Of a DNA stretch of 64,000 nt, positions 25,303 through 34,022 are shown piece by piece. This DNA is from Sphingosinithalassobacter tenebrarum (GTDB taxonomy: Bacteria; Pseudomonadota; Alphaproteobacteria; Sphingomonadales; Sphingomonadaceae): NCBI RefSeq assembly GCF_011057975.1, contig NZ_CP049109.1:3131001-3195000 (forward strand), given 5' to 3'. The translations under genes were made by a program, and so were the position numbers. A model generated the notes under the pieces. It was not told the DNA's origin. It searched no databases and was given only the letters and a program-made list of their open reading frames with translations. Numbering within the stretch: the first letter of the stretch is position 1; every line of letters begins with the position of its first letter.

Positions 25303-28300
25303 ATGAAACGATCTTCATTGCTTGCCGGCAGCGCACTTCCCGCGATGCTGCTCGGCCTTGCATCGCTGGCGGCCGCGCCGGCGCATGCCCAGACGGCGGC
25401 CAACGATGAAACCAGCGAACAGGATCAGGCGCAGAGCCAGGATCAGGCGATCCAGCCCATACCGGCCGGAGACGAAATCGTCGTCACCGGGTCGCGCATC
25501 GCGCGCCCCAATCTCGACAGCCCGGTTCCGGTGACATCTCTGAACGGCGAGGAATTCTTCGAGACAGGCAATCTTTCGGTCGGCGATACGCTGAACGACC
25601 TTCCAGCGCTGCGCAGCACCTTCGGCCAGTCAAACTCGACACGCTTCCTCGGAACGGGCGGCCTCAACCTGCTCGACCTGCGCGGTTTGGGCACCGAGCG
25701 TACGCTGGTGCTGCAGAACGGCCGCCGTCATGTCGCTGGTGACATTCTCGGTTCGGGCACCTCGGTGGACGTGAACACGATTCCGACCGACCTGATCGAG
25801 CGCGTCGACGTGGTGACCGGCGGCAACTCGGCGATTTACGGGTCGGACGCGATCGCGGGCGTCGTCAATTTCGTGCTCAAGCGCGACTATGAAGGCATTC
25901 AGCTGCGCGGCCAGAGCGGCGTCAGCACCTATGGCGACGCAGGCTCCTACTATCTGAGCGGGCTGGCAGGCACCAATTTCGCCGATGGCCGCGGCAATAT
26001 CGCAGTCAATTTCGAATATGCGCATCAGGAGGATTTCTATGCCTCCGGCCGCCCCAACCTGAAGAAAACGGGCGGCTTCGTTCAGGTCGATGCCGACCCG
26101 GCGACAGCGACCAACGGCAGCGACGGCACGCCCGACCGAGTCTATTACGACGACATCCGCAGCGCGATCTATTCGAACGGCGGTACGTTCCTGTCCTATC
26201 TGGGCGGCGACTACTTCACGCCCTTCCTCTTCCAGCCCGACGGCCGGCTGGTGCCGCAGACCGGAACGCGCGTGGGTCTGGCGCCCTTCGGATCGTTCAT
26301 CGGCGGCAGCGGGAGCAATTTCCGCGAAGGAACGCAGATGGGTCTGTTCCCCAAACTCGATCGCTACAGCACCAATGTCATCGCGCATTTCGAAGTCAGC
26401 CCGGCGTTCGAACCCTTTTTCGAAGCCAAATGGGTCCATACCGATTCGCTCAGCAACGCCAGCGGCCCGTTCTTCTTCTCCGGCGGAACGACCGGCTCGC
26501 CGCGTGAGCAATTCTATACCGACAATCCTTATCTCAACCCGCAGGCGCGCGAAGTCATCAGTGACTATTACGGCGTCTCCACCAGCACGGTGATCCCCTT
26601 CACCTTCATCCGCAACGTGGTCGAGCTGAGCAATCGGGAGGAAGCGACCAAGCGCGACACCTATCGCTTCGTGGGTGGTGTGCGCGGTAGCTTCAACGAC
26701 GACTGGAATTACGAGGTTTCGGTCAATTACGGCGAGTTTCAGGAAGACACGACGATCCTGGGCAACGTCAATATCCAGCGCTTCCTGCTGGCGATCGACG
26801 CCGTCGATGAAGGGCTGGCCAGCGGCGGCGCGGCGAACGGCAACATCGTCTGCCGCGCCCAGGTCGATCCCAGTGCAGCGATTGCGTACGAAGGCGCCGG
26901 TGATACGGCCTATGCCGCCGCTCAACTCGCCAACGATGTCGCTGCCTGCCAGCCGATCAACCTGTTCGGTCCGGGCAACATCACCGATGCCGCCCGCGGC
27001 TATCTGCTTCAGGACAGCTGGCAGCGCGCGAAGATCACCCAGCTGGTCGCCAGCGCCTATGTCGCCGGCGATACCAGCGAATGGTTCGAGCTTCCCGGCG
27101 GCCCGGTCGGTTTCGCGATCGGCGGGGAATATCGCCGCGAAACCAATGGCTTCGATCAGGACGAAGCAACTGTGGCGGGGGTGACCTTCTACAATTCGAT
27201 CCCCGCGTTCGACTTCCCCTCGTTCGAAGTGAAGGAAGCCTATGCCGAGATCCGCATCCCGCTGCTCGCGCATACGCCATTTTTCGAGGAGCTGACCTTT
27301 TCCGGTGCCGCGCGCGTCGCCGACTATAAGGGCGGGACGGGAACCGTCTGGTCGTACAATGCCGGCGTCGAATGGGCACCCGTCCGCGATCTGCGGCTGC
27401 GCGCCAGCTATTCGCGCGCGGTCCGGGCGCCCAATCTGACCGAGCTCTATTCGCCGCTCGGCCAGAATTATGCCGCTCCGCCCAACGATCCCTGCGCGCT
27501 GCGCAATATCGGCGCGGGTTCGGCGACGCGCGAGGCCAATTGCCGCGCCGACGGCGTTCCGGCCACCTATGACCATGTCTATCTGCAATCGCTGCCCTTC
27601 CTCTCGGGCGGCAACCCGGACCTGGGCGCGGAAAAGTCGGACAGCTACACAATCGGCGGCGTCTTCGAACCCCGCTTCCTGCCGGGATTCTCGCTGACGG
27701 TGGACTATTACGACATCACCGTGAACGACGTGATCACATCGCCGACGGCGCAGAACATCATCGACGCCTGCTATGACGCGGCCGACCTCAACAATCAGTT
27801 CTGCGGATTGTTCGACCGTGCCGGCGCAGGCGGCGGCCCGCAGGGCGAAGTCGAGGGTCAGATCCTCAACAACAGCCTGTCGGTGGTACCGCTCAACTAT
27901 GCCCAGTTGAAGGTGCGCGGCATCGATTTCGAAGTCGGCTACACCGCGGATCTCGGCTTCGGACAGTTTGCCGGACGGGGAATCTACACTCACGCGATCC
28001 AGAATGATCAGTATCTCGATCCCACCCAGCCCGACTATGCCGACCGGCTGCTGGGCGAGCTGGGTGATCCGATGGACTCGTTCAACGTCGATCTCAGCCT
28101 GCAGACCGGAGGCGTCACCTTCGGCTACAGCCTGCGGTACATCGGCAAGATGGTGATCAACAATTGGGAGGACTGGTTCAGCGTTCAGGGCCGCGATCCC
28201 GAAAACGCCGACTATGCCGACCGTACCTGGTACCCGGAGGTCTTCTATCACGACGTCCGGGTCGGCATCGACGCGACGGACAAGTTCAACTTCTATCTGG

Positions 28301-28419
28301 GCGTCGACAATCTGCTCGATACCGATCCGCCGCTCGGGCTGACCGGCATCGGCGGCGGCAGCGGCATCTACACCAACCGCGGCCGCTTCTTCTACGCGGG
28401 CTTCGTGGCAAAGTTCTGA
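25303..28419 (+). CDS. TonB-dependent outer-membrane receptor
   Basis: The 1038-residue receptor has a signal peptide (to about residue 31, ...APAHAQ), a Gln/Asp-rich spacer, a TonB-box-like EIVVTGSRI, a plug domain (about 55-190: VGDTLNDLPALRSTF, LDLRGLGTERTLVLQNGRRH, ERVDVVTGGNSAIYGSDAIAG in parts) and a large 22-strand barrel. It ends in the aromatic signature AGFVAKF. AGGGA upstream favours the ATG at 25300 or 25303. It belongs to the broad sphingomonad receptor group with GSRI plugs; the substrate is not readable. The LytTR pair lies upstream and a TPR-sulfotransferase downstream. Confidence 0.95.
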   Translation: MKRSSLLAGSALPAMLLGLASLAAAPAHAQTAANDETSEQDQAQSQDQAIQPIPAGDEIVVTGSRIARPNLDSPVPVTSLNGEEFFETGNLSVGDTLNDLPALRSTFGQSNSTRFLGTGGLNLLDLRGLGTERTLVLQNGRRHVAGDILGSGTSVDVNTIPTDLIERVDVVTGGNSAIYGSDAIAGVVNFVLKRDYEGIQLRGQSGVSTYGDAGSYYLSGLAGTNFADGRGNIAVNFEYAHQEDFYASGRPNLKKTGGFVQVDADPATATNGSDGTPDRVYYDDIRSAIYSNGGTFLSYLGGDYFTPFLFQPDGRLVPQTGTRVGLAPFGSFIGGSGSNFREGTQMGLFPKLDRYSTNVIAHFEVSPAFEPFFEAKWVHTDSLSNASGPFFFSGGTTGSPREQFYTDNPYLNPQAREVISDYYGVSTSTVIPFTFIRNVVELSNREEATKRDTYRFVGGVRGSFNDDWNYEVSVNYGEFQEDTTILGNVNIQRFLLAIDAVDEGLASGGAANGNIVCRAQVDPSAAIAYEGAGDTAYAAAQLANDVAACQPINLFGPGNITDAARGYLLQDSWQRAKITQLVASAYVAGDTSEWFELPGGPVGFAIGGEYRRETNGFDQDEATVAGVTFYNSIPAFDFPSFEVKEAYAEIRIPLLAHTPFFEELTFSGAARVADYKGGTGTVWSYNAGVEWAPVRDLRLRASYSRAVRAPNLTELYSPLGQNYAAPPNDPCALRNIGAGSATREANCRADGVPATYDHVYLQSLPFLSGGNPDLGAEKSDSYTIGGVFEPRFLPGFSLTVDYYDITVNDVITSPTAQNIIDACYDAADLNNQFCGLFDRAGAGGGPQGEVEGQILNNSLSVVPLNYAQLKVRGIDFEVGYTADLGFGQFAGRGIYTHAIQNDQYLDPTQPDYADRLLGELGDPMDSFNVDLSLQTGGVTFGYSLRYIGKMVINNWEDWFSVQGRDPENADYADRTWYPEVFYHDVRVGIDATDKFNFYLGVDNLLDTDPPLGLTGIGGGSGIYTNRGRFFYAGFVAKF

Positions 28420-28426
28420 GGCCCCT

Positions 28427-28467
28427 GTGCGGCGGGCGCTCTCCCCCGGGCGCCCGCCGCACTTTTT
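28427..28467 (+). terminator. Intrinsic terminator after the TonB receptor
   Basis: GTGCGGCGGGCGC (28427-28439) and GCGCCCGCCGCAC (28450-28462) form a perfect 13-bp stem with a 10-nt loop, followed at once by TTTTT. It lies 8 bp after the receptor stop and before the sulfotransferase gene, so most transcription should stop here. Confidence 0.88.
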
Positions 28468-28485
28468 CCTTTCCGGGAGCTGCGA

Positions 28486-30114
28486 ATGACGATCGTGACG
28501 ACAGCAATCCGTTCGGGCAGACCGACCGGTCTCGCCGCCGTCGCCGCCGCAGCCCGCGAACCGGCGTTTCAACAGGCCTGGCACGCGCTGGAAACAGGCG
28601 ACCTGACCGGCGCCGAACGCGCGATCCGCATGTTGCTCGCCAAGGACCCCGACAACGCCGCAGCGCTGGTGCTACTTGCCGAACTGGCGGCGCGGATCGG
28701 CATCATGCACGAAGCCGAAGCGGCACTGATCCGGGCGATCGCACTGGTTCCCGACCTTGCCGACGCCCGACTCAGGCTCGCGGCGATATGCGCCGATCAG
28801 GGCCGGATCGACTCCGCGCTGGCGCAACTGGACGCCGTTCTCGAAGGCGATCCCGGTCATCGCGGGGCGGAACTTGCGAAAGCCGAACTGCTCGCGCGGA
28901 TCGGCGATCATGCCGGCGCAGAAGCATTGTATGCGCGCATTGCGACAACCGGTGGCGAGGACGCCGATCTTCACATTGCACGCGGTAATCTCGCCAAGAC
29001 GACGGGCCGCTTTGAAGCAGCCGTCACGCATTTTCGCGCCGCTGCGACCGGCGGCCGCGCCGGCGAGGCATGGTGGAGCCTTGCCGATCTGAAGACCGCG
29101 AAGATCGACACGCACGGTATCGCGACGATGCGCGACCTCCTCGCGCGAACAGACCTGTCCGCCACCACGCGGCTTCACCTCCATTTCGCACTCGGCAAGG
29201 CATTGGAGGATTACGGTGAGCATGCCGCCGCCTTCGCCGAATATGCGCAGGGCAATCGCCTGCGCCGCGCCGAACTGCCGCACGACGCCGACGCGGTCGG
29301 CCGTGAAGTCGACGATCAGATCGCGCTGTTCGACGCCGATTTCCTTGCACGGCGGAGCGACCCGGGCGAGCTCGACACCGCCCCGATCTTCATTGTCGGC
29401 CTGCCGCGTTCGGGATCAACTCTGGTCGAGCAGATCCTGGCGAGCCATCCCGCCATCGAGGGCACCTCAGAACTTCCCTATATCCCTGCGCTGGTCCAGG
29501 ATATGATCGGACGCAACTGGCAACGGCGCGACCTGCGTTATCCCGCCCATCTGGCCACACTATCGCCGGAGGCGGCACGCGATCTCGGCCGACACTATCT
29601 GGCGGCGGCGCAATGGCACCGCCGCACCGAGCGCCCTCTCTTCCTCGACAAGCTGCCGAACAACTGGCGCAATATCGGTTTTATCCGCCTGATCCTGCCC
29701 AATGCCCGCATCATCGACGTGCGGCGCGAAGCAATGGCGTGCGGCTTTTCCAACTTCAAACAGCATTTCGCGCGCGGTCAGAGCTTCGCCTACGACCTTG
29801 CAGATATCGGGCGATATTATCGCGACTATGCGCGACTGACCGCCCATTTCGACGCGCTTGCGCCGGGGACGATCCACCGCGTTTCGCACGAAGCGCTCGT
29901 TGCCGATCCCGAGCGCGAGATTCGGGCGCTGCTCGACTATCTCGGTCTGCCGTTTGACGCGGCCTGCCTGCGCCATCACGAAAATCGCCGCCCGGTGCGC
30001 ACCGCGAGCGCGCAGCAGGTACGCGCGCCGATCAGCGATGCGGGGCTGGAACAGTGGCGCAAATTCGCGCCTTGGCTTGACCCGCTGCGCGAGGCGCTGG
30101 GCCCATTGGCCTAG
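28486..30114 (+). CDS. TPR-containing sulfotransferase
   Basis: The 542-residue protein has an N-terminal half of tetratricopeptide-type helical repeats (about 20-260) and a C-terminal sulfotransferase domain. The PAPS 5'-phosphosulfate loop is FIVGLPRSGSTLVEQIL, and the 3'-phosphate site is near LPNARIIDVRREAMACGFSN. Such TPR-sulfotransferases often lie next to TonB receptors in sphingomonads; their acceptor is unknown and could be a peptide, sugar or lipid. No signal peptide is seen. GGGAG precedes the ATG. The stop overlaps the convergent regulator gene by 4 bp. Confidence 0.9.
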   Translation: MTIVTTAIRSGRPTGLAAVAAAAREPAFQQAWHALETGDLTGAERAIRMLLAKDPDNAAALVLLAELAARIGIMHEAEAALIRAIALVPDLADARLRLAAICADQGRIDSALAQLDAVLEGDPGHRGAELAKAELLARIGDHAGAEALYARIATTGGEDADLHIARGNLAKTTGRFEAAVTHFRAAATGGRAGEAWWSLADLKTAKIDTHGIATMRDLLARTDLSATTRLHLHFALGKALEDYGEHAAAFAEYAQGNRLRRAELPHDADAVGREVDDQIALFDADFLARRSDPGELDTAPIFIVGLPRSGSTLVEQILASHPAIEGTSELPYIPALVQDMIGRNWQRRDLRYPAHLATLSPEAARDLGRHYLAAAQWHRRTERPLFLDKLPNNWRNIGFIRLILPNARIIDVRREAMACGFSNFKQHFARGQSFAYDLADIGRYYRDYARLTAHFDALAPGTIHRVSHEALVADPEREIRALLDYLGLPFDAACLRHHENRRPVRTASAQQVRAPISDAGLEQWRKFAPWLDPLREALGPLA

Positions 30115-31124
30115 CTCGCCGCAACGACTTGCACGCCCTCGCTGATGACCGAAGATCGGGCTGCTTCCTGGGGGCGTAGTTTCAGTCCCCAACCCTTCAC
30201 CGTTTCGATCAGATCGGGAGCGCCCGCCTGCGCGAATTTGCGCCGGATGCGGTACAGGAACACGTCGCGCGTGCTGGTCCGTCCGCCTTCGGCCGCGATC
30301 AGCGCCTGGATTTGCGCCGATGTCGCCCGCCCCCGCTCGACAAGCTCCGCGACGATCCGGGCCTCGATCGGGGAAAGCGCGATCGCCCTGCCCTGCCAGC
30401 GTATCTCGAGCGGGTCGCGGTCGAGCGTCAGTGCGCCCCGTCGGATTACCGGCCGCCGCTCGTCTGTCGCAGGCGAGGCGCCGGAGACCCCGCATTCGCG
30501 AGAGGCGTCCGCTCCGCTGCCGTAAAAGGCTTCGACCAGCATCCGCAGCTGCTGCAGCGGATCGCCGCCGCGTCGCCCCGCTTTCTCCAGCAACCGCGCC
30601 AGCAAGTCGTCCGCTCGCCGCGCCGGATCGGTGACCGAGACCAGACCGCGAAAAATGCCGATCAGCAACAGATGCTCCAGCCCGATGGCGAGCGGACGCG
30701 TGATCGAATCGCTATAGGCCGCGATCAACCACGGCTCGCGCTCGCCGTCGCGGCGCACCGATTGCGCGAGTTCACGATGCGCCGTCTGCGCCAGGGCATC
30801 GCACGCCGCGCGCAGATAACGCGACACCAGCAGATCGAATTCGCCGCTCGCGCTCGGCGTGGCGGGAAGCCGCGCGACCACCTGTTCGATCAAGGCGAGC
30901 CGCGAAGCACGGTACAGCGCGGCGCTGTCGGGATAGTGTGTGCGGATGATCGCGAGCGGCACGCCCGAAAGCGTGGTCACTTCGCGCAGATCAAGGCGGC
31001 TGCCCTCGCTCCGCCGCAACAACCAGCGCGCGGCAACGAGAATCCGGGCACGCACCGCGTCGCCGGGACGCGGGAGCGTCCATGCGGCCTGCACCGCCGC
31101 GAAGGGGATAGCTTCCTGCTGCAT
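30111..31124 (-). CDS. Putative TetR-like/OmpR-type winged-helix fusion regulator
   Basis: The 337-residue protein has two DNA-binding-like parts. Residues about 22-75 resemble a TetR HTH (ARILVAARWLLRRSEGS...LREVTTLSGVPLAIIRTHY), followed by a helical region to about 200. Residues about 228-320 resemble an OmpR/PhoB C-terminal winged helix (GALTLDRDPLEIRWQGRAI, LSPIEARIVAELVERG, RDVFLYRIRRKF, LIETVKGWGLKL). A receiver domain is absent. AGGA lies 8 nt upstream of the ATG. It overlaps the sulfotransferase stop tail-to-tail by 4 bp. The domain call is by eye; the target is unknown. Confidence 0.75.
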   Translation of the reverse strand: MQQEAIPFAAVQAAWTLPRPGDAVRARILVAARWLLRRSEGSRLDLREVTTLSGVPLAIIRTHYPDSAALYRASRLALIEQVVARLPATPSASGEFDLLVSRYLRAACDALAQTAHRELAQSVRRDGEREPWLIAAYSDSITRPLAIGLEHLLLIGIFRGLVSVTDPARRADDLLARLLEKAGRRGGDPLQQLRMLVEAFYGSGADASRECGVSGASPATDERRPVIRRGALTLDRDPLEIRWQGRAIALSPIEARIVAELVERGRATSAQIQALIAAEGGRTSTRDVFLYRIRRKFAQAGAPDLIETVKGWGLKLRPQEAARSSVISEGVQVVAAS

Positions 31125-31230
31125 GGTGCCGATCCTATCGGCATGCGCTGCCTTCGCGAGGCGTCAAGCTGTGGGTCGCTCCGGTCGCGCAACGAATGCC
31201 GCAAAACCGCGAACTGCCTCAATCAAGCCG

Positions 31231-31812
31231 TCAACTGCCGCTTTGCGCCGCCGTTTCGCGCAGCATCGCCGCCAGCATGCGATCGAGCCAGGCGATACGC
31301 GCCTGAACCGAGCGGACCGCGTTGTCGTGAACGAATTCCTTGAAGGGCACGTCCACGCCGGCCTGATAGGATTCGAGCCGATCGAGCTGTTCCGCCAAGC
31401 TTTCCTTGGCACTCAATATCCATTCGATACGCTCCGCGGGGGTGAGCAGGTCGAAAGACTGTACCTTGGTGCGCAGCGGGTCCTCGAGCATGACATGCGT
31501 CTCGCGCGCTTCGAGCACCCATTGCCGCACGGCCTCCCGCCCGAGATCGGTACAACGCAATTGCTCGGTTCCGCGCGCGTCCCCGGCCACCTGTTCCTTG
31601 ACCAGCAGCCCGCGTTCGACGAGCCGGCGCATCAGCGGATAGATCTTGCCCTTGCTGGTGTTGAAATTGCTGACCGGGGAACGATCATAGACTTTCGCGA
31701 CCTGATAGGCCGTTATCGGCTGCGCGCGCAGCACCAGCCCCAGAAACGTGCCTTCGCTGTCGCTGAGCGTCAGCGCCTGTTCCGCCGCCGGGGCGATCGA
31801 ACTTTCGGTCAT
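31231..31812 (-). CDS. PadR family transcriptional regulator
   Basis: The 193-residue regulator has an N-terminal winged helix (about 15-90: GTFLGLVLRAQPITAYQVAKVY, then SKGKIYPLMRRLVERGLL) and a C-terminal helical domain, as in the PadR-s2 group. The ATG at 31812 (MTESS) is chosen because AGGG lies 6 nt upstream; an in-frame ATG at 31833 is possible. It sits next to the thiolase/SDR operon on the same strand and may regulate part of the catabolic island. Confidence 0.88.
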   Translation of the reverse strand: MTESSIAPAAEQALTLSDSEGTFLGLVLRAQPITAYQVAKVYDRSPVSNFNTSKGKIYPLMRRLVERGLLVKEQVAGDARGTEQLRCTDLGREAVRQWVLEARETHVMLEDPLRTKVQSFDLLTPAERIEWILSAKESLAEQLDRLESYQAGVDVPFKEFVHDNAVRSVQARIAWLDRMLAAMLRETAAQSGS

Positions 31813-31886
31813 GCCAAACCCTATCAACCGCACTCCCGCTTCGGCAAGTGGTGCCGGAGCGGAAGCATCGCATCTTCGGCTTGGGT

Positions 31887-32666
31887 TCAGCGCGGCTGCA
31901 TGCGGATCGCGCCATCGAGGCGCACGTCCTCCCCGTTGAAATAGCCGGTTTCGATCATGCAGAGCGCGACCCTGGCATATTCCTCCGGCTTGCCGAGCCG
32001 CCTGGGAAACGGCACCGATGCCGCCAGCGCATCGCGCACATTTTGCGGCGCGGCGCCGAGCAGGGGCGTATCAAAAATGCCCGGCAGGATCGTGTTGACG
32101 CGAATCCCCTCGCCCATCAGGTCGCGCGCGATGGGAAGCGTCATGCCGACCACGCCGCCCTTCGACGCCGAATAGGCTGCCTGGCCGATCTGCCCGTCTT
32201 CCGCCGCAACCGAAGCGGTGTTGACGATCGCGCCGCGTTCGTCATCGACGGCATCGAGCGTAAGCATTCCCGCCGCTGACTTGGCGATGCAGCGGAAGGT
32301 GCCGATCAGGTTGATCTGGATGATCCTGTCGAAGGCATCGAGAGGAAAATGCTTGATGCCACCGTCTTCCTTCGACCGGCTGGCGGTCTTGATCGCATTG
32401 CCGGTGCCCGCGCAATTGACCAGGATGCGCTCCTGCCCGTGCGCCGCGCGTGCCTTTTCGAAACCCGCGTCGACGCTTTCCTCGCTGGTGACGTTCACTT
32501 CGCAGAAAGTGCCGCCGATCTCCCGGGCGACTTCGGCGCCCTTGTCCTTTTGCAGGTCGAAGATCGCGACCCTGACGCCCTTCGCCGCGAGCGCGCGCGC
32601 CGTCGCCTCGCCCAGGCCCGACGCACCGCCAGTTACGACTGCGGCGATCGTTGAATCGAGTTGCAT
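31887..32666 (-). CDS. SDR family 3-hydroxyacyl-CoA dehydrogenase (HSD10-like)
   Basis: This 259-residue short-chain dehydrogenase has the cofactor motif TGGASGLG at 13-20, an Asp after the second strand (IFDLQKDK) indicating NAD preference, NCAGTGNA, and the catalytic Ser in NTASVAAEDG with Tyr-x3-Lys in YSASKGG. The sequence resembles type II 3-hydroxyacyl-CoA dehydrogenases that oxidise 3-hydroxy-(2-methyl)acyl-CoA. The ATG at 32666 has GGGAGGGG upstream. It follows the thiolase gene by 20 bp, giving the last two steps of a beta-oxidation cycle in one operon. Confidence 0.9.
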   Translation of the reverse strand: MQLDSTIAAVVTGGASGLGEATARALAAKGVRVAIFDLQKDKGAEVAREIGGTFCEVNVTSEESVDAGFEKARAAHGQERILVNCAGTGNAIKTASRSKEDGGIKHFPLDAFDRIIQINLIGTFRCIAKSAAGMLTLDAVDDERGAIVNTASVAAEDGQIGQAAYSASKGGVVGMTLPIARDLMGEGIRVNTILPGIFDTPLLGAAPQNVRDALAASVPFPRRLGKPEEYARVALCMIETGYFNGEDVRLDGAIRMQPR

Positions 32667-32686
32667 ATTCCCCTCCCGAACCTGCT

Positions 32687-33862
32687 TCAGAGCGCTTCGA
32701 CGATGGTGACGTTGGCGATGCCGCCACCTTCGCACATCGTCTGCAATCCGTATTTCTTGCCGCGCTTGCGCAATGCGTGGATCAGGGTCGCCATCAGCTT
32801 GGTCCCGCTCGCGCCGAGCGGATGGCCGAGCGCGATCGCGCCACCGTTGACGTTGAGCCGGTCCGGGTCTGCGTCGGTATGTTTGAGCCAGGCGAGCGGC
32901 ACCGGTGCGAAGGCTTCGTTGACTTCGAACAGATCGATATCGTCGATGGCGAGCCCGGCGCGCTTGAGCGCCTTGTCGGTCGCGAACAGCGGCTCCTCGA
33001 GCATGATCACCGGATCGCCCGCCGTCACGGTGAGGTTGTGAATGCGCCCGATCGGCGTCAGCCCATGTTGCTTGAGCGCGGCTTCGGACACGATCAGCAC
33101 GCCCGAAGATCCGTCGCAAATCTGGCTGGCATTGGCGGCGGTGATCACGCCGTCGGGGGCGAGCAGCTTGACCGACTGGATTCCTTCCAACGTCGCGTCG
33201 AATCGGATGCCTTCGTCGACAGTATGGAGCTGAGTCCCCTCGGGCGTTTCGATTTCGAGGCCGATGATTTCCTCGCCAAAGTCACCCCGTTCGGTCGCCG
33301 CCGCACCGCGCCTGTGGCTTTCGAGCGCGAACTGATCAAGCTGATCCTTCGAGAAGCCGTGTTTGCGCGCGATCAGCTCGGCGCCGATGAACTGGCTGAA
33401 CTGGATGCCGGGATAGCGTTCCTCCTGACGCGGCGATTTGGGCGTCCCCATCCCCTTTTCGGCATAGAAGGCGACGGTCGAGCCCATCGGAACGCGCGTC
33501 ATCGATTCGACGCCCGCGGCGATCACCACGTCCTGCGTGCCGCTCATCACCGCCTGCGCGGCGAACTGCATCGCCTGTTGCGAGGAGCCGCACTGGCGGT
33601 CGATGGTGACGGCGGGGACGCTTGCGGGAAGCTTCGAGGAGAGCACGGCATTGCGCCCGACATGCAGCGCCTGTTCGCCGCCCTGGCTGACGCAGCCCAT
33701 GATGACGTCGTCGACTGCGGCGGGATCAATGCCGGTGCGATCGACCAGCGCATCGAGCACCGCGCCGCCCATATCGGTGGGGTGCCATCCAGCAAGCTTT
33801 CCGCCGCGCTTGCCCCCCGCGGTGCGGACGGCGTCGACGATATAGGCGGTGGGTGCGGCCAT
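32687..33862 (-). CDS. Acetyl-CoA C-acyltransferase (thiolase)
   Basis: This 391-residue thiolase cleaves 3-ketoacyl-CoA with CoA. It has the nucleophilic Cys in DRQCGSSQQA (about 88), the GHPLGASGTKL segment with catalytic His, and the C-terminal CEGGGIANVTIVE with the second Cys. The start at 33862 (MAAPTAYIVDAVRT) matches the thiolase N-terminus; the longer frame to 33931 runs into the promoter palindrome. It is first gene of a leftward operon with the SDR gene and divergent from the aldehyde dehydrogenase operon. Confidence 0.95.
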   Translation of the reverse strand: MAAPTAYIVDAVRTAGGKRGGKLAGWHPTDMGGAVLDALVDRTGIDPAAVDDVIMGCVSQGGEQALHVGRNAVLSSKLPASVPAVTIDRQCGSSQQAMQFAAQAVMSGTQDVVIAAGVESMTRVPMGSTVAFYAEKGMGTPKSPRQEERYPGIQFSQFIGAELIARKHGFSKDQLDQFALESHRRGAAATERGDFGEEIIGLEIETPEGTQLHTVDEGIRFDATLEGIQSVKLLAPDGVITAANASQICDGSSGVLIVSEAALKQHGLTPIGRIHNLTVTAGDPVIMLEEPLFATDKALKRAGLAIDDIDLFEVNEAFAPVPLAWLKHTDADPDRLNVNGGAIALGHPLGASGTKLMATLIHALRKRGKKYGLQTMCEGGGIANVTIVEAL

Positions 33863-33929
33863 TTTTCCATGCTCCGAAATGCCAAGAACAGGGGCCGCGT
33901 TACCAGCGCCTCCCGGCATTTTCAATCGC

Positions 33930-33956
33930 ACGATTAAATTTAATCGTTCACATAAC
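33930..33956. promoter_or_regulatory. Divergent-promoter operator, site A of the catabolic regulon
   Basis: The palindrome ACGATTAAATTTAATCGT (33930-33947) overlaps TTTAATCGTTCACATAAC (33939-33956). The latter matches site C at 44070-44087 in 14 of 18 positions. It lies between the thiolase and aldehyde dehydrogenase start codons, in position to control both operons. Confidence 0.65.
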
Positions 33957-34022
33957 TAACCTTCCCTTCGCGAAGGCGCCTCGCTATGGGATAGACATCA
34001 GAAAAATCGCGGAGAGACAGCA

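Noticed and set aside
28427..28467. Hairpin after the TonB receptor as a regulatory riboswitch
   Set aside because: It is a simple GC stem with a T tract 8 bp after a stop codon, which is fully explained as an intrinsic terminator.
25630..28584. 984-codon open frame on the minus strand opposite the TonB receptor gene
   Set aside because: It is a mirror frame of a GC-rich gene. Its translation is low-complexity, rich in Arg, Ile, Asp and Ala, with no motif, while the plus strand has a full receptor with signal peptide, plug and barrel.
32667..33119. N-terminal extension of the HSD10-like SDR frame
   Set aside because: It overlaps the thiolase gene in another frame; the SDR fold starts at 32666 with a good ribosome site.
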